From positions 1-64,000 of the forward strand of contig NZ_KB899046.1 of NCBI RefSeq assembly GCF_000377985.1: DNA of 64,000 nucleotides. The letters run 5' to 3'. The stretch comes from Sporolactobacillus vineae DSM 21990 = SL153. GTDB lineage: Bacteria > Bacillota > Bacilli > Bacillales > Sporolactobacillaceae. Below are positions 46,984 to 58,047 of this stretch, one piece after another. Position numbers and translations under genes: made by a program. The notes under the pieces are model-generated. The model ran no database searches, was not told where the DNA came from, and worked only from the letters and a program-made list of their open reading frames with translations. The stretch's first letter is position 1. Each line of letters starts with the position of its first letter.

Positions 46984-47613
46984 TTATTTGGTCCCAAACA
47001 GGCGGTCACCGGCATCGCCCAATCCGGGAACGATATAGCTGTTCTCATTCAGCTTCTCATCGAGCGCCGCCAGATAAATATCAATATCCGGATGGGCCTC
47101 CTGAACGGCTCTAACCCCTTCCGGAGCGCCGATCAGGCACATCAGTTTAATACTGGAGGCACCGTGTTCCTTGAGCAGCTTAATCGTTTCAACGGCCGTC
47201 CCGCCGGTTGCCAGCATCGGATCAACGATGATCAGGTCGCGTTCGGCGATATCCGTCGGCATTTTGAAATAGTATTCCACCGGTTTGAGGGTCTTCGGAT
47301 CGCGGAACAATCCGACATGACCGACCTTCGCTGCCGGAATCAGATTCAGCATCCCGTCAACCATGCCGAGCCCGGCGCGCAGCACCGGCACAATGCCCAG
47401 CTTCTTTCCTGAAAGGCGATAAGCCCTTGCTTTGGCGATCGGTGTCTCCACTTCAGTCTCTTCAAGCGGCAGATCGCGCGTGATTTCAAAGGCCATCAGC
47501 GTAGCGACCTCATCGACCAGTTCGCGAAACGCTTTCGTTCCCGTATTTTTATCGCGAATCATCGTCAGTTTGTGCTGAATCAAGGGATGATTCAGAACAA
47601 CCAGTTTTCCCAT
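46984..47613 (-). CDS. upp: Uracil phosphoribosyltransferase
   Basis: 209 residues. The PRPP-binding motif is [13 protein letters not shown] near 125-137, and uracil is held by the C-terminal [17 protein letters not shown]. It makes UMP from uracil and PRPP. The ATG at 47613 follows GGAGGAATCGAAA; earlier in-frame starts are in the glyA tail region and ignored. Order glyA-upp-atp as in B. subtilis. Confidence 0.96.
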   Translation of the reverse strand: MGKLVVLNHPLIQHKLTMIRDKNTGTKAFRELVDEVATLMAFEITRDLPLEETEVETPIAKARAYRLSGKKLGIVPVLRAGLGMVDGMLNLIPAAKVGHVGLFRDPKTLKPVEYYFKMPTDIAERDLIIVDPMLATGGTAVETIKLLKEHGASSIKLMCLIGAPEGVRAVQEAHPDIDIYLAALDEKLNENSYIVPGLGDAGDRLFGTK

Positions 47614-47697
47614 TTTCGATTCCTCCATTTGTCTGTCGGACTGTCGGCATGACGCACCGGCAGCCTTCTGCTCCACTGTATCTGTTTCTTCCATGTT

Positions 47698-48954
47698 TCA
47701 GGAAAACACACCGGTTCCCGTCTGATAGAGCGGATATTTCTCTGTCAGAGTGCGGACGCGTTCCCGGGTTCCTGCCAGAACTGCTGCATCATCAGGATGC
47801 TTCAGCGATGTTGCGATGATCGACGCCACTTCGCGCATGTCGTCTTCCTTGAAACCGCGCGTCGTCACCGCCGGGGTACCCATGCGGACCCCGCTGGTGA
47901 CGAACGGTTTTTCCGGATCATAGGGAATGGCGTTTTTATTCGTCGTAATCCCGATGCTGTCGAGGACGGCTTCCGCCTTTTTCCCGGTGATCCCAAGATT
48001 GCGGACGTCGACAAGAACGAGATGGTTATCGGTCCCGCCGGATACCAGATTCAGACCGTTCGCGATCAGCGCTTCGGCAAAGGCTTTGGCATTGGCGACA
48101 ATCTGTGCCGAATAGTCCTTGAAGGAAGGCTTAAGCGCCTCACCCAAAGCAACTGCCTTGGCCGCGATGATGTGCATCAGCGGTCCGCCCTGAATGCCCG
48201 GGAAGACGGACTTATCCAGTTTCTTTGCGTACTTCTCCTTGCAGAAGATCATGCCGCCGCGCGGGCCGCGCAGCGTCTTGTGGGTGGTTGTCGTCACAAA
48301 ATCAGCGTAGGGAATCGGGCTCGGATGCAGACCGGTGGCTACCAGTCCGGCAATGTGCGCCATGTCGACCATCAGCAGCGCCCCGACCTCATCGGCAATT
48401 TCACGGAACTTCCTGAAGTCGATGATTCTCGGATAAGCACTGGCACCGGCAACGATCATTTTCGGTTTGTATTTCAGTGCCTGGCTCTCGACTTCATCAT
48501 AGTCAATCCGCTGATTGTCCTTGCGAACGCCGTAATCAACAAAATGGTACAGTTCACCGCTGAAGTTCACCTTGCTGCCGTGGGAAAGATGTCCGCCGTG
48601 GGACAGCCGCATGCCGAGTACCGTGTCGCCCGGCTTCAGCACAGCATTATAGACGCTCATGTTCGCCTGGGCACCTGAATGCGGCTGAACATTGACATGT
48701 TCGGCACCAAACAGTTTCAGTGCCCGGTCGCGGGCCAGATTTTCAACAATATCAACGAACTCGCAGCCGCCATAATAGCGATGGCCCGGCAGCCCTTCCG
48801 CATACTTGTTGGTCAGCACCGATCCGGCCGCCTCAAGGACGGCTTCACTGACGAAGTTCTCCGACGCGATCAGTTCGATCTTGCTCCGCTGTCTTCCCAG
48901 TTCCTGTTCAATAGCCTTGAAAACATCCGGATCCTCTGTCTCAATTCCATTCAT
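47698..48954 (-). CDS. glyA: Serine hydroxymethyltransferase
   Basis: 418 residues. The PLP-binding Lys is in [15 protein letters not shown] near 225, with [13 protein letters not shown] and [11 protein letters not shown]. It interconverts serine and glycine with tetrahydrofolate. The ribosome site (GAGGAG) is distant from the ATG at 48954. The 320 bases upstream (48955-49281) hold an AT-rich promoter-like stretch and no gene. Confidence 0.96.
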   Translation of the reverse strand: MNGIETEDPDVFKAIEQELGRQRSKIELIASENFVSEAVLEAAGSVLTNKYAEGLPGHRYYGGCEFVDIVENLARDRALKLFGAEHVNVQPHSGAQANMSVYNAVLKPGDTVLGMRLSHGGHLSHGSKVNFSGELYHFVDYGVRKDNQRIDYDEVESQALKYKPKMIVAGASAYPRIIDFRKFREIADEVGALLMVDMAHIAGLVATGLHPSPIPYADFVTTTTHKTLRGPRGGMIFCKEKYAKKLDKSVFPGIQGGPLMHIIAAKAVALGEALKPSFKDYSAQIVANAKAFAEALIANGLNLVSGGTDNHLVLVDVRNLGITGKKAEAVLDSIGITTNKNAIPYDPEKPFVTSGVRMGTPAVTTRGFKEDDMREVASIIATSLKHPDDAAVLAGTRERVRTLTEKYPLYQTGTGVFS

Positions 48955-49281
48955 GGATGATGTGCAGCTCCTCTCAAGCTCAGCTTTTGTCTGACTTTTG
49001 CCGCGAACTAAGCGGCATCCCGAAAACTTATTGCCGGATCAAACAGCCCGATTGCGGACGCGTTGAAGCCAATCGCCTGTCCGCCCTGTTTGTCCAGCCG
49101 GGTTTTCCGGTTTCCTTCATGGCAGGTTTTTTATCATGTAAAGTTTATCATATTTTGTCCTTTATAAGTGAATTAAATCAAATTGCGGCGTGCCCAGTAT
49201 TCGCTCAGGGCTACTCCGGGAATACCTGCTGCATTTTGTGACAAATTTCTGAAAACTCTGAGCTCCTGATTTCCGAAACAC

Positions 49282-49311
49282 AAAAAAAGCCGTTCCTTTT
49301 GCTGGAACAGC
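49282..49311 (-). terminator. Terminator of ywlG
   Basis: On the minus strand GGCTGTTCC and GGAACGGC pair (with G-U) across AGCAAAA, followed by TTTTTTT. Confidence 0.85.
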
Positions 49312-49318
49312 CGGTGGT

Positions 49319-49897
49319 TCATTCATGCAGGACACCTGAAGTTTCTTTCTCCGGATAGACGGCCCGTTCGCCGCCGATCAGCTTCGGCCGGGTCCGTGCC
49401 ATGACCAGATTGGCATCGCCGATTTTCCGGATCGTGCTGCGGACCGGAACCGCCACCGGCTTCAGATGCATGCCGATCAGCGTATCACCGATATCGATAC
49501 CGCCGTCGGCCCTGATCGACTCGACAACGATCGGATCGGCAAGATGTTCGTAGGCGTAGGTCGCCATCGAGCCGCCTGCATGGCGGACCGGGCGGACGGT
49601 CACGGGTTCGAAATTTTTCCGTTCCGCTACTTCTCTGTCAAGCACAAGCGCCCGGTTCAGATGTTCACAGCACTGGAAGGCGAAACGGACCCCTGTCCGG
49701 TCGTGAATCTGTTTTATGGCCTGATAGATCGACGCGGCCACTTCCAGCGAGCCGGAGGTGCCGATCCGGCTGCCGCGGACTTCGCTTGTACTGCAGCCGA
49801 TGACAAGCAGGTGCCGTGCGTCGAACGGCATCACTTTTTCAAGATCGCCGAGTGCTGCAGCTGCTTCATCTATAATCTGCTGATTTGTTTCTGCCAT
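49319..49897 (-). CDS. ywlG: YwlG/UPF0340 family protein (DUF436)
   Basis: 192 residues, soluble. Conserved stretches are VIGCSTSEVRGSRIGTSGS, CCEHLNRALV, VRPVRHAGGSMAT and DIGDTLIGMHLKPVAVP, all typical of the family. Function unknown. The ATG at 49897 after AAGGGC is chosen over 49924. Same neighbourhood (glyA, ywlC) as B. subtilis. Confidence 0.88.
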   Translation of the reverse strand: MAETNQQIIDEAAAALGDLEKVMPFDARHLLVIGCSTSEVRGSRIGTSGSLEVAASIYQAIKQIHDRTGVRFAFQCCEHLNRALVLDREVAERKNFEPVTVRPVRHAGGSMATYAYEHLADPIVVESIRADGGIDIGDTLIGMHLKPVAVPVRSTIRKIGDANLVMARTRPKLIGGERAVYPEKETSGVLHE

Positions 49898-50025
49898 AAT
49901 TTTGCCCTTCCCTTTCGACAGCATATGCCTGTCATTCTTACCTCACCATTATAGCAGGATACCCTTGATGAGTCATAAACCGACAATTGCCCGGGAAATG
50001 TTTTGTCGGGAAAAGGAAATAAGCG

Positions 50026-50595
50026 TCAAAGAGGAAAATGCAGCAGGAGTTTGAGCCCGAAAAAGAGCAGGATGATGCCGCCGAGTGCTTCACCGAAGCG
50101 GCCGAAATAGCGCTGCGTCCGTTTGCCGATAAAAAATCCGGCCCAGGCCATCAGCATGCTGATGAAGCCGAACAAGGTGATCGCGGCGAGAATGCGGGTG
50201 CCGAACAGGCCCATGCTCAGACCGACGGAAAAGCTGTCGATGCTGACGCCCAGGGCAAACAGGACAATCCCGGCGTCGGTCCTGAGGGCGAGATCCTTCT
50301 GCCGGTAATCCTGACGGACAAGCGTCAGAATCATTTGCAGGCCGATCAGGATGAGCAGCAGTCCGCCCGCCATACCGGCGATTTCACCGAACCGGTGCGA
50401 AAGCAGATGTCCGACAATGATACCGATCAGCGGCATCAGCGCATGGAAGAGACCGATCCAGACTCCGGTGATCGCTGCCTGGCGAGACCGAAAAGCGGCC
50501 ATGCCCATGCCCATGCACACTGAAAATGCGTCCATACCCAGAGCCAGTCCCATAATGGTTAAAGCCAGCCCCTCGTTGATCAGATCTGCGGCCAC
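50026..50595 (-). CDS. mntP: Manganese efflux pump MntP
   Basis: 189 residues, six helices in two inverted halves. The acidic motifs GLALGMDAFSV and LGVSIDSFSVGLSMG bind the metal. It exports Mn2+. The GTG at 50595 follows AGGGGGGATCGGA; an ATG at 50631 lacks a ribosome site. The B. subtilis counterpart is YwlD. No yybP-ykoY riboswitch is visible upstream. Confidence 0.9.
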   Translation of the reverse strand: MAADLINEGLALTIMGLALGMDAFSVCMGMGMAAFRSRQAAITGVWIGLFHALMPLIGIIVGHLLSHRFGEIAGMAGGLLLILIGLQMILTLVRQDYRQKDLALRTDAGIVLFALGVSIDSFSVGLSMGLFGTRILAAITLFGFISMLMAWAGFFIGKRTQRYFGRFGEALGGIILLFFGLKLLLHFPL

Positions 50596-50668
50596 TCCGA
50601 TCCCCCCTGTTCCTAGAGCCAGTCTATGCATGTCCGGTACGGGATAGAAGCCGGGTGAAGCCGTGCAG

Positions 50669-50714
50669 AAAAAAGCAACCGGATGCTGCGCCTCAGTAAA
50701 AGGTGCAGCATCCG
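50669..50714 (-). terminator. Terminator of ywlC
   Basis: On the minus strand CCGGATGCTGC and GCAGCATCCGG form a perfect 11-pair stem; TTGCTTTTTT follows. Confidence 0.88.
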
Positions 50715-50741
50715 GTTTGAATCACATTTTTTATGTAAAAA

Positions 50742-51785
50742 TTACTCAAGGACGCGTCCGGCCGCTGCTTTGGACAGACGGTTCATGATCGCTTTGCCGA
50801 TTCCGGCTTCCGAAAAGGTCTCGCTGTAGATGACGTTGACATTCTCGGCATCGAAACGGCGCAGGACGGCGAACAGGTCGTGGGCGACCGTCACCGGATC
50901 GCTGCGCCGGCCGCAGGTCAGGACCACATCGGCATCCGGAAAGGCATCCTTATTTTCCAGAGTCGTGAGCACGCCGACGCGGCGGTGTTCATTCTTCTGA
51001 TTGACGACCAGTTCCCGGATCCGGTCTTTGCCCTTCGGAACCAGGTACATTGTGGCTTCGGGCGCATAATGTTTGTACTTCATCCCCGGTGCTTTCGGTG
51101 TCTGATCGGGACGGGTCAGTCCGGGATCATCGGTCACAGGGCCGATGACTTCGGCCAGCTGTTCACGGGAAATGCCGCCCGGACGGAGAATCGTCATCGG
51201 GGTGGTCGTGCAGTCGACGACGGTCGACTCCACGCCGACTCCGGTTTCACCGCCGTCAATGATACCGGCAATTTTTCCATTCAGGTCATGCAGTACATGC
51301 CCGGCCGTCGTCGGACTCGGATGGCCTGAACTGTTTGCCGAGGGCGCCGCAATCGGCAGTCCTGATGCCAGAATCAGTGCGCGGGCGACCGGATGGCTCG
51401 GCATCCGGATCGCGACGGTGGACAGACCGGCCGTGACGGTATCGGTGACAGCCCCGCGGGAAGGCAGTACCAGTGTCATCGGACCCGGCCAGAAAGCGTC
51501 GATCAGTTTCTTGGCCATCGGATTGATCTCCGTACAGATCTCCCGGACCTGCTCTTCGGTCGCGACATGAACGATCAGCGGATTGTCGCTCGGTCTGCCT
51601 TTTGCCGCATAAATTTTCCGGACTGAGTCTCGGATCTTCGCATTACCCCCGAGGCCGTACACGGTTTCTGTCGGGAATGCGATGATCTCGCCGCGCTCCA
51701 GCAGGGCGGCAGCTTCCCGGATCTGCGGATCATTAACCAGATCCTCCGCTTCCGGGTCCACCTTCCACAATTTCGTTTTCATCAT
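50742..51785 (-). CDS. ywlC: L-threonylcarbamoyladenylate synthase (Sua5/YwlC)
   Basis: 347 residues. The YrdC domain (about 25-210) has the KxRxxxxP-type site in YAAKGRPSDNPLIVHV and AIRMPSHPVAR, plus PSANSSGHPSPT. A linker leads to the C-terminal Sua5 domain (about 235-345). It makes threonylcarbamoyl-AMP for the t6A37 modification of tRNA. The ATG at 51785 follows GGAGATTCAGAAC; the long in-frame extension upstream has no ribosome site. About 300 bases to spoIIR are empty. Confidence 0.93.
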   Translation of the reverse strand: MMKTKLWKVDPEAEDLVNDPQIREAAALLERGEIIAFPTETVYGLGGNAKIRDSVRKIYAAKGRPSDNPLIVHVATEEQVREICTEINPMAKKLIDAFWPGPMTLVLPSRGAVTDTVTAGLSTVAIRMPSHPVARALILASGLPIAAPSANSSGHPSPTTAGHVLHDLNGKIAGIIDGGETGVGVESTVVDCTTTPMTILRPGGISREQLAEVIGPVTDDPGLTRPDQTPKAPGMKYKHYAPEATMYLVPKGKDRIRELVVNQKNEHRRVGVLTTLENKDAFPDADVVLTCGRRSDPVTVAHDLFAVLRRFDAENVNVIYSETFSEAGIGKAIMNRLSKAAAGRVLE

Positions 51786-52084
51786 GTTCTGAATCTCCTT
51801 TTTTCCATGTTTCGTTTCAATCAAGCCGGATGTCCGGCAGTCTTTCAGTACGAAGGCGTAAGAAATGTCTGTTATTTCCAGATTCCGTTCAACTTGTCCG
51901 TTTCGTTTGTTTCCGGCATCCGATGCCTGCGGGCAATCTGTATGTCTCCCGCCCATTAAGCCGGACAGTATTTTGAACGGAGCCTTTCTCTCAGGCACAA
52001 TAAAACCGGCGCGCAGCCGGCAGGACAACATGTTCAGTATACACTATTTCACAAACTCCGGCTGTGACACGGATACCGCAGTGA

Positions 52085-52828
52085 TTATTTCGTTACTGAG
52101 TGCCACATGGATGTAAAGAAATCGACAACGAAGAAGTGGACCTGTACCCGACTTTTTGCCGGGGGCCGGGCCGCTTCCGGCGCTGCGTCCTGCGGCTGCC
52201 CGGCGGTTATCCGCTGAGCAGCAGACGGACGGGCGGAAGCCGCACCAGTCGCTTCGACAGTTTCCTGTTTTGCCGGTTTCACAGCGGTGCCCGCCGCTGA
52301 AGGCTGCGGCGCCGGATCCTGCCGGACGGCCTCACTGTTGGAGAAATCCAGGAAGCAGAGGGGCGGGAACAGGACGCACCACCAGTTGGCGCCCTGCCCG
52401 TCGCCAAGCGAGATCACCAGTGCCTGATACTGTCCCGCCGGATAGACATATGTTCCGTACATTTTTGTCGGAAAATCGGCTTTGCCGAGCTTGATCGTGA
52501 AGGTGCTGTCGGCATGAAGGCGGCGCAGCGTCCGGGCTACGGTCTGCTGAAGTTCGGGCAGATGGTCGCGGATGACCGTTTCCGCCTGCCGGGAGGTCTT
52601 CAGATTGCCGACCCAGCCGGTAATCCGGCTGTTGACCGCATCGCGGACCTGGCGTTTCACCGTCTGGTCTGCCGGTGTGTCGCTGTTGGCAAGGATTCGC
52701 AGACGGATCGCGTTCTGCGGGATCGGCCCCTTTTCATCGGCTTTAGTTGTGCTGCTCTGCCAGAAGAGAAAGATCACAAGATTGATAGATAAGATAAATA
52801 GAATGACTAAAACTTTTTTCGTCTTCAT
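52085..52828 (-). CDS. spoIIR: Stage II sporulation protein SpoIIR
   Basis: 247 residues. A signal peptide or anchor covers 5-24. The conserved domain has AIRLRILANSDTPADQTVKRQVRDAV, YPAGQYQALVISLGDGQGANWWCVLFPPLCFLD-type motifs, of which GDGQGANWWCVLFPPLCF is diagnostic. It is secreted by the forespore to activate SpoIIGA and so pro-sigma-E. A Pro/Ala-rich linker near 175-220 is unusual in length, followed by a hydrophobic C-terminus. Confidence 0.92.
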   Translation of the reverse strand: MKTKKVLVILFILSINLVIFLFWQSSTTKADEKGPIPQNAIRLRILANSDTPADQTVKRQVRDAVNSRITGWVGNLKTSRQAETVIRDHLPELQQTVARTLRRLHADSTFTIKLGKADFPTKMYGTYVYPAGQYQALVISLGDGQGANWWCVLFPPLCFLDFSNSEAVRQDPAPQPSAAGTAVKPAKQETVEATGAASARPSAAQRITAGQPQDAAPEAARPPAKSRVQVHFFVVDFFTSMWHSVTK

Positions 52829-52893
52829 GCCGCCGCCTCCCTTACCCGACAGTGTGGACGGGTCCGGAGAAAAATAAACGCAGCGGTCATGAA

Positions 52894-53769
52894 TTATTTT
52901 GTCCGCAGTACGGCCATGACGTTCCGGTCAAGACCGGCGAGATCTTTTTCCACCGACAGCGCTTCGATGCGGTCCGGATAGGCCCGGCGGATCAGACTGC
53001 CGACTGCCGCCCCCTGCGCGGCACCGATTTCCAAAGCCAGGACAAAAAACGGTCCTGTACCGAACAGCGTGCGGGCGCCGGTGACGATCCGGCGGTAAAA
53101 GTCCAGACCGTCGGCGCCGCCGAACAGGGCCAGATGCGGTTCATAATCTCTTACCGTGTTGTCGAGCGCGTCCATCTCGTCACCTGTAATGTAAGGAGGA
53201 TTGGAAACGAGGAGATCAAAAGATTCATTTTTAACCGGGTCGATCAGATCGCCCTGGCGGAACGTGACTGCAGCACCGAGTGTTGCCGCATTCTGCTCAG
53301 CAACAGCCAGTGCCCGCGGCGAAATATCGGCTCCGGTGACGTGCCAGTCCGGGTGTTCCAGCGCCAGGGTAACGGCAATCGCGCCGCTGCCGGTGCCGAT
53401 ATCGCAGACCGACAGTCTCTTCCGGCCGGGAAAAAACCGCGCCGCCCACTTGCCGCAGCGGTAAACGAGTTCTTCTGTTTCCGGACGCGGAATCAGCACA
53501 TCCGGCGTTACCCTGAATGTCCGGCCATAAAAAGGTGCCTGTCCGGTCATGTACTGGACGGGGGTACCATAAACCGCATGACGGGCAACATGCTCCTTCA
53601 GCCAGGCTTCATCCGCGGCCGGCAGCGGCTCGCGGATGTCTGCCAGAAGATCGGTCCGTGACAGATTGAGCCGATATTCGAGCAGAATCTCGCCGATATT
53701 CTCATCGCGGTGATGACTTTTTAATAACGCTGCTGCCCACTTGAGCGCTTCATATCGTTTCAGTGTCAC
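52894..53769 (-). CDS. prmC: Release-factor glutamine methyltransferase PrmC
   Basis: 291 residues. SAM is bound by [14 protein letters not shown] near 125, and the substrate Gln by SNPPYI near 190. It methylates the Gln of the GGQ motif in release factors. The start is GTG at 53769, overlapping the prfA stop (GTGA). Confidence 0.95.
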   Translation of the reverse strand: MTLKRYEALKWAAALLKSHHRDENIGEILLEYRLNLSRTDLLADIREPLPAADEAWLKEHVARHAVYGTPVQYMTGQAPFYGRTFRVTPDVLIPRPETEELVYRCGKWAARFFPGRKRLSVCDIGTGSGAIAVTLALEHPDWHVTGADISPRALAVAEQNAATLGAAVTFRQGDLIDPVKNESFDLLVSNPPYITGDEMDALDNTVRDYEPHLALFGGADGLDFYRRIVTGARTLFGTGPFFVLALEIGAAQGAAVGSLIRRAYPDRIEALSVEKDLAGLDRNVMAVLRTK

Positions 53770-54839
53770 GGGGCATCCGCCTGTTCGATTTTTTTCGCCT
53801 GATCGTTCAGAATCAGCGCATCGATGAATTCATCGAGCTTTCCGCCGAGCACCTGATCGAGCTGGTGGACGGTCAGTCCGATCCGGTGGTCCGTGACCCG
53901 GTTCTGGGAATAGTTATAGGTGCGGATCCGTTCCGAGCGGTTACCGGTGCCCACGGCCGACTTCCGGGTAGAGTCATAGTGTTCCCGCGCTTCGCTCCGA
54001 TACTTGTCATAGACCCGGGCGCGCAGGACTTTCATCGCTTTTTCCTTATTCTTGATCTGCGAACGTTCATCCTGACAGGAGACAACGATACCAGTTGGAA
54101 GATGCGTCAGCCGGATCGCCGACATCGTCGTGTTAACTCCCTGGCCGCCCGGGCCGCTTGAGGCGAACCGGTCGACGCGAATATCCTTGTCGTTCAGTTC
54201 TACTTCGACCTCTTTCGCCTCCGGCAGCACGGCCACGGTCGCGGTCGATGTATGGATCCGGCCGCCGCTCTCCGTCTCCGGGACACGCTGGACGCGGTGA
54301 GTCCCACTCTCATATTTCAGCCGGGAATAAGCACCCCGCCCGGTGATCATACACACGACTTCTTTATACCCGCCGATTTCATTCGGGCTGGCGTCGATCA
54401 CTTCCAGCTTCCAGCCATGCTGCTCCGCATAACGGGTATACATATTGAGCAGATCGCCGGCCCAGAGCGCCGCTTCATTACCGCCGGCGGCACTGCGGAT
54501 TTCAAGGATCACGTTGCGTTCGTCGTTCGGATCCCGGGGTACGATCAGCTGCTTCAGCCGTTTTTCCAGTTTCGGTTTCTGTGCTTCCAGCCGGCCGATC
54601 TCGTCCTGAATCATCTGTCTCATGGCGTCATCCGATGTCTCGTCGATCATTTCCCGGGCATCGGCAAGCTCCTGCGCATTCTTTTTATAAGCCCGATAGA
54701 CCATGACTGTCGGCTCGAGCTCGGACTGTTCCTTCGAATAATCGCGCAGCTTCACCGGATCGCCAATCACCTCAGGATCGGCGAGCAGTTCATTCAGTTT
54801 GTCATAGCGGTCTTCCGTCGCCTGCAGATGTTCAAACAT
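53766..54839 (-). CDS. prfA: Peptide chain release factor 1
   Basis: 357 residues. The catalytic GGQ is in [18 protein letters not shown] near 225-240, and the stop-codon reading region PxT is near 185 in the sequence around [10 protein letters not shown]. It reads UAA and UAG. The ATG at 54839 follows GAGGTGAGACAG; a start 18 bases upstream lies inside this site. Confidence 0.96.
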   Translation of the reverse strand: MFEHLQATEDRYDKLNELLADPEVIGDPVKLRDYSKEQSELEPTVMVYRAYKKNAQELADAREMIDETSDDAMRQMIQDEIGRLEAQKPKLEKRLKQLIVPRDPNDERNVILEIRSAAGGNEAALWAGDLLNMYTRYAEQHGWKLEVIDASPNEIGGYKEVVCMITGRGAYSRLKYESGTHRVQRVPETESGGRIHTSTATVAVLPEAKEVEVELNDKDIRVDRFASSGPGGQGVNTTMSAIRLTHLPTGIVVSCQDERSQIKNKEKAMKVLRARVYDKYRSEAREHYDSTRKSAVGTGNRSERIRTYNYSQNRVTDHRIGLTVHQLDQVLGGKLDEFIDALILNDQAKKIEQADAP

Positions 54840-54934
54840 CTGTCTCACCTCGTACACTTCGGGTAAGCGCTTAACCCAGTTTCTTCATTAATATCATTAT
54901 ATGATGATCTCGTTTTCAGCGTCAAAACCGCGGG

Positions 54935-55507
54935 TCAGATTGGCGGATGACTGTAGCAGTGACGGCAGACAGGATAGTAACTTTCATTGCCGCCGATCTT
55001 GATCTGATCGCCTTCATAGACCGGTTTGCCCGCCCCGTCGATCCGCAGGTTCATCGTCGCCTTCCGCTCACAGAACCAGCAGATCGTCTTCATCTCTTCA
55101 ATTTTATCCGCATAGAGCAGCAGATACTTGCTGCCCTCAAACAGTTCATTGCGAAAATCATTTTTCAGACCGAATCCCATCACCGGAATGTTGCATGTAT
55201 CGACGATTTTCGCCAGCTCCAGCACATGCTCCTTCGTCAGAAACTGCGCTTCGTCGACAAGCACGCAGTGCGGGCGCGGCAGATACTCCGCGACCACCGC
55301 ATAGATATCGGTATTCTTAAAAATCGGTATCGCCTTCCGCCTGAATCCGACACGGCTGGAGATTGTACCGACCGCATCCCGATTGTCCATGCCGGACGTA
55401 AACAGCAGCACCGGTTTGCCTTGTTCTTCATAATTGTGCGCGACTTTAATAATCTCGATCGACTTTCCACTGTTCATCGCGCCATATTTAAAAAAGAGCT
55501 GTGCCAT
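54935..55507 (-). CDS. tdk: Thymidine kinase
   Basis: 190 residues. Walker A-like GAMNSGKS at 9-16, the Walker B region [10 protein letters not shown] near 83, and a zinc ribbon CWFCERK with CRHC at the end. Type II thymidine kinase of the salvage pathway. Confidence 0.96.
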   Translation of the reverse strand: MAQLFFKYGAMNSGKSIEIIKVAHNYEEQGKPVLLFTSGMDNRDAVGTISSRVGFRRKAIPIFKNTDIYAVVAEYLPRPHCVLVDEAQFLTKEHVLELAKIVDTCNIPVMGFGLKNDFRNELFEGSKYLLLYADKIEEMKTICWFCERKATMNLRIDGAGKPVYEGDQIKIGGNESYYPVCRHCYSHPPI

Positions 55508-55548
55508 GAATCGTACTTCCCTTCTGCCGGGGCATCCTCTGCAGGTAT

Positions 55549-55575
55549 AAAAAACAGACAGGAGACCCTGTCTGC
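55549..55575 (-). terminator. Terminator of rpmE2
   Basis: On the minus strand CAGACAGG and CCTGTCTG pair across GTCT and are followed by TTTTTT. tdk starts 42 bases further on. Confidence 0.88.
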
Positions 55576-55656
55576 AGCGATCATACGCAAATTAAAACGG
55601 CTGATTCCAGCGCGGCCGGAATTGCCGTTTCTCTTCCGAGCATCTGAATACAATCC

Positions 55657-55902
55657 TTATTTGAGGTTGTATTTCTTCTTGAACCGGTCGACACGTCCGC
55701 CCTTGTCCGCAAACTTCTGACGGCCTGTGTAGAATGGATGCGAGTCGGAGCTGACTTCGACAGTGATCAGCGGATATTCGTTTCCGTCTTCCCACTTAAC
55801 GGTCTGATTCGATGTCTTGGTCGAGCCGCTCAAAAACTTAAAACCGGTACTTGAGTCCTGGAATACGACTTTGTGATAGTCGGGATGGATACCTGGTTTC
55901 AT
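55657..55902 (-). CDS. rpmE2: Ribosomal protein bL31, type B (zinc-independent)
   Basis: 81 residues. It lacks the CxxC zinc pair of type A L31 and has the type B pattern [30 protein letters not shown] and [13 protein letters not shown]. In B. subtilis the slot between rho and tdk holds the zinc-binding type A gene, so here a type B protein occupies it. The ATG at 55902 follows GGAGATGAATGAA. Confidence 0.93.
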   Translation of the reverse strand: MKPGIHPDYHKVVFQDSSTGFKFLSGSTKTSNQTVKWEDGNEYPLITVEVSSDSHPFYTGRQKFADKGGRVDRFKKKYNLK

Positions 55903-56097
55903 TTCATTCATCTCCTTTGCGCCCTGATTATTCTCTCAAACCAGAGTCTGATAGCATAACGCACAACGAGTATTGTATCAGGAAAAAATGTGATTTGCAA
56001 GCCGGCATGATGGCGTGTCACGTATGTCCGGGGACGGCGTGATGCCGCGCTCCGAATGCGCTGTGCCCGTCATGTCTTCCGGTCAGGCACACGGCTT

Positions 56098-57372
56098 TCA
56101 GCTTTGCGCGTGCAGCAAACCGCTTTTCTCCTTATCGAACAGATCGAAGAACTCCTGATTGGATTTCGTCTGGCGAATTCGTTTAAAGAAGGACTCAACA
56201 AATTCAGGCGACTCGTCCATTGTTTTGCGCATCGTCCATAATTTTTCCAGATGATCCCTGCTGACCAGCAGCTCTTCCTTACGCGTGCCGGACCGGCGGA
56301 TGTCGATCGCCGGGAAAATCCGCCGTTCGGCGAGCCGGCGGTCCAGATGCAGTTCCATGTTGCCGGTGCCCTTGAACTCTTCATAGATGACGTCGTCCAT
56401 CCGGGAACCGGTGTCGACCAGCGCCGTGGCCAGGATCGTCAGGCTGCCGCCCTCTTCCAGATTACGCGCCGCGCCGAAGAATTTTTTCGGCTTATGGAAT
56501 GCAGCCGGATCAATACCACCGGACAGTGTACGGCCGCTCGGCGGAATGACCAGGTTATACGCGCGGGCCAGCCGGGTCAGGCTGTCCATCAGAATAATGA
56601 CATCATGTTTCTGTTCGACCAGCCGCATCGCCCGTTCCAGAACCAGTTCCGATACCTTGACATGATTCTCCGGAACTTCATCGAACGTCGAACTGACAAC
56701 ATCGCCGCGCACTGAGCGTTCGATATCGGTGACTTCCTCAGGCCGTTCATCGACAAGCAGCACCATCAGATCGGCGTCCGGATAATTGATGCTGACACTG
56801 TTGGCGATTTCTTTCAGCAGTGTCGTTTTGCCGGCTTTCGGCGGTGCCACGATCAGACCGCGCTGGCCGAAGCCGACCGGTGAAATCATATCGATGATCC
56901 GTGTCGAGAAGTTTTCCTTTGCCGTTTCCAGCACCATCTGCCGGTTCGGATAGAGCGGTGTCAATGCCGGAAAATGGACACGATCCTTAGCCGCATCAGG
57001 ATTCTCGCCGTTGACCGCTTCGACCCGCAGCAGACCGAAGTAGCGCTCGTTTTCTTTCGGCGGCCGGACTTTTCCGGTAACCTTATCGCCGTTGCGCAGA
57101 TCGAAGCGGCGGATCTGGGACGCGGAAATATAAATGTCTTCCGAACTCGGTGAATAGTTGATCGGGCGGAGAAATCCGAAGCCTTCGTTCGGGATGATTT
57201 CAAGGACGCCTTCCATAAATGAGAGTCCGTCCTCTTCCGCCTGCTTTTTCAGAATCGAGAAAATGAGCTCGCGCTTGGTCAGTTTGCTGTAATAGGAGAC
57301 CTTGTACACTTTTGCCTGCTCATAGAGTTCCCTCAGTTTCATATTTTCCAATTCTGCTAATGTAATTGCCAT
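56098..57372 (-). CDS. rho: Transcription termination factor Rho
   Basis: 424 residues. An N-terminal helical domain, the RNA-binding cold-shock-like domain (about 50-115, [25 protein letters not shown]), Walker [12 protein letters not shown] near 178, Walker [18 protein letters not shown] near 260, and the Q-loop and R-loop ([20 protein letters not shown]). It ends Rho-dependent transcripts, and in Bacillus limits antisense RNA and sporulation. Upstream, 57373-57760 is a 390-base leader without an ORF; in B. subtilis rho is autoregulated there. Confidence 0.96.
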   Translation of the reverse strand: MAITLAELENMKLRELYEQAKVYKVSYYSKLTKRELIFSILKKQAEEDGLSFMEGVLEIIPNEGFGFLRPINYSPSSEDIYISASQIRRFDLRNGDKVTGKVRPPKENERYFGLLRVEAVNGENPDAAKDRVHFPALTPLYPNRQMVLETAKENFSTRIIDMISPVGFGQRGLIVAPPKAGKTTLLKEIANSVSINYPDADLMVLLVDERPEEVTDIERSVRGDVVSSTFDEVPENHVKVSELVLERAMRLVEQKHDVIILMDSLTRLARAYNLVIPPSGRTLSGGIDPAAFHKPKKFFGAARNLEEGGSLTILATALVDTGSRMDDVIYEEFKGTGNMELHLDRRLAERRIFPAIDIRRSGTRKEELLVSRDHLEKLWTMRKTMDESPEFVESFFKRIRQTKSNQEFFDLFDKEKSGLLHAQS

Positions 57373-57764
57373 TGCCGCACCACGTTTCTTGTAATTTTTT
57401 AACTGATTGCGTTTTCACTGTGAATGTTATAGAGACAAGAGGATTCCGATCCATTGATGCATCATAAAAAAGACATGGGATATGATTGGGTTATGCGATC
57501 TGTTCCTATCCGGATGTTTGCACTGAAATGTGCCCTGAGAGGAGAAAAGGGATATTGCTGAAGCATGACTATCTGCTGACAGCGGGACAAAAGGTCATTG
57601 CACGTTCAATGACGGACCGTCGTACCCGGGATTGATCCGCTGAATATCATCTTACATTCTATGTTCTTTTTAGCACATTATACCCGTTTACGCAACTTTT
57701 CTAACAGAAATCAGAAAAAAAAGCGGAAAAAGCCGCGATTTTTCATAAATTCGGTTTGTTCCCT

Positions 57765-58008
57765 GGTTCGGGTAAACTTTTTGTGGATTCGGGTAATCTT
57801 CGCGGCAGTTCGGGTAAACTTTTTACGGATTCGGGTAAACTCTTGTTTTTCGGGTAAACTTTTTCCCGGTTCGGGTAAACTTTGCGGTAGTTCGGGTAAA
57901 CTTTTTGTGGATTCGGGTAAACTCTTGTTTTTCGGGTAATCTTTTCCCCGATTCGGGTAAACTTCGCGACGGTTCGGGTAAACTTTTTACGGATTCGGGT
58001 AATCTTGA
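57765..58008. repeat. Tandem repeat array 4 (TTCGGGTAAACTTT family), 12 units
   Basis: Twelve units with CGGG at 57769, 57790, 57811, 57832, 57851, 57872, 57893, 57914, 57933, 57954, 57975 and 57996. Steps run 21,21,21,19 and repeat, so there is a higher-order period of 82 bp made of four units, three times. The 19-bp step always follows the spacer CTTGTTT. It begins eight bases beyond the murAB terminator and lies between murAB and rho. Confidence 0.95.
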
Positions 58009-58015
58009 GCACAGT

Positions 58016-58047
58016 AAAAAGAGCCGGACCGAATAAGTCCCGCTCTT
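58016..58047 (-). terminator. Terminator of murAB
   Basis: On the minus strand AAGAGCGGGAC and GTCCGGCTCTT pair with one mismatch and are followed by TTTTAC. Array 4 comes directly after. Confidence 0.82.
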
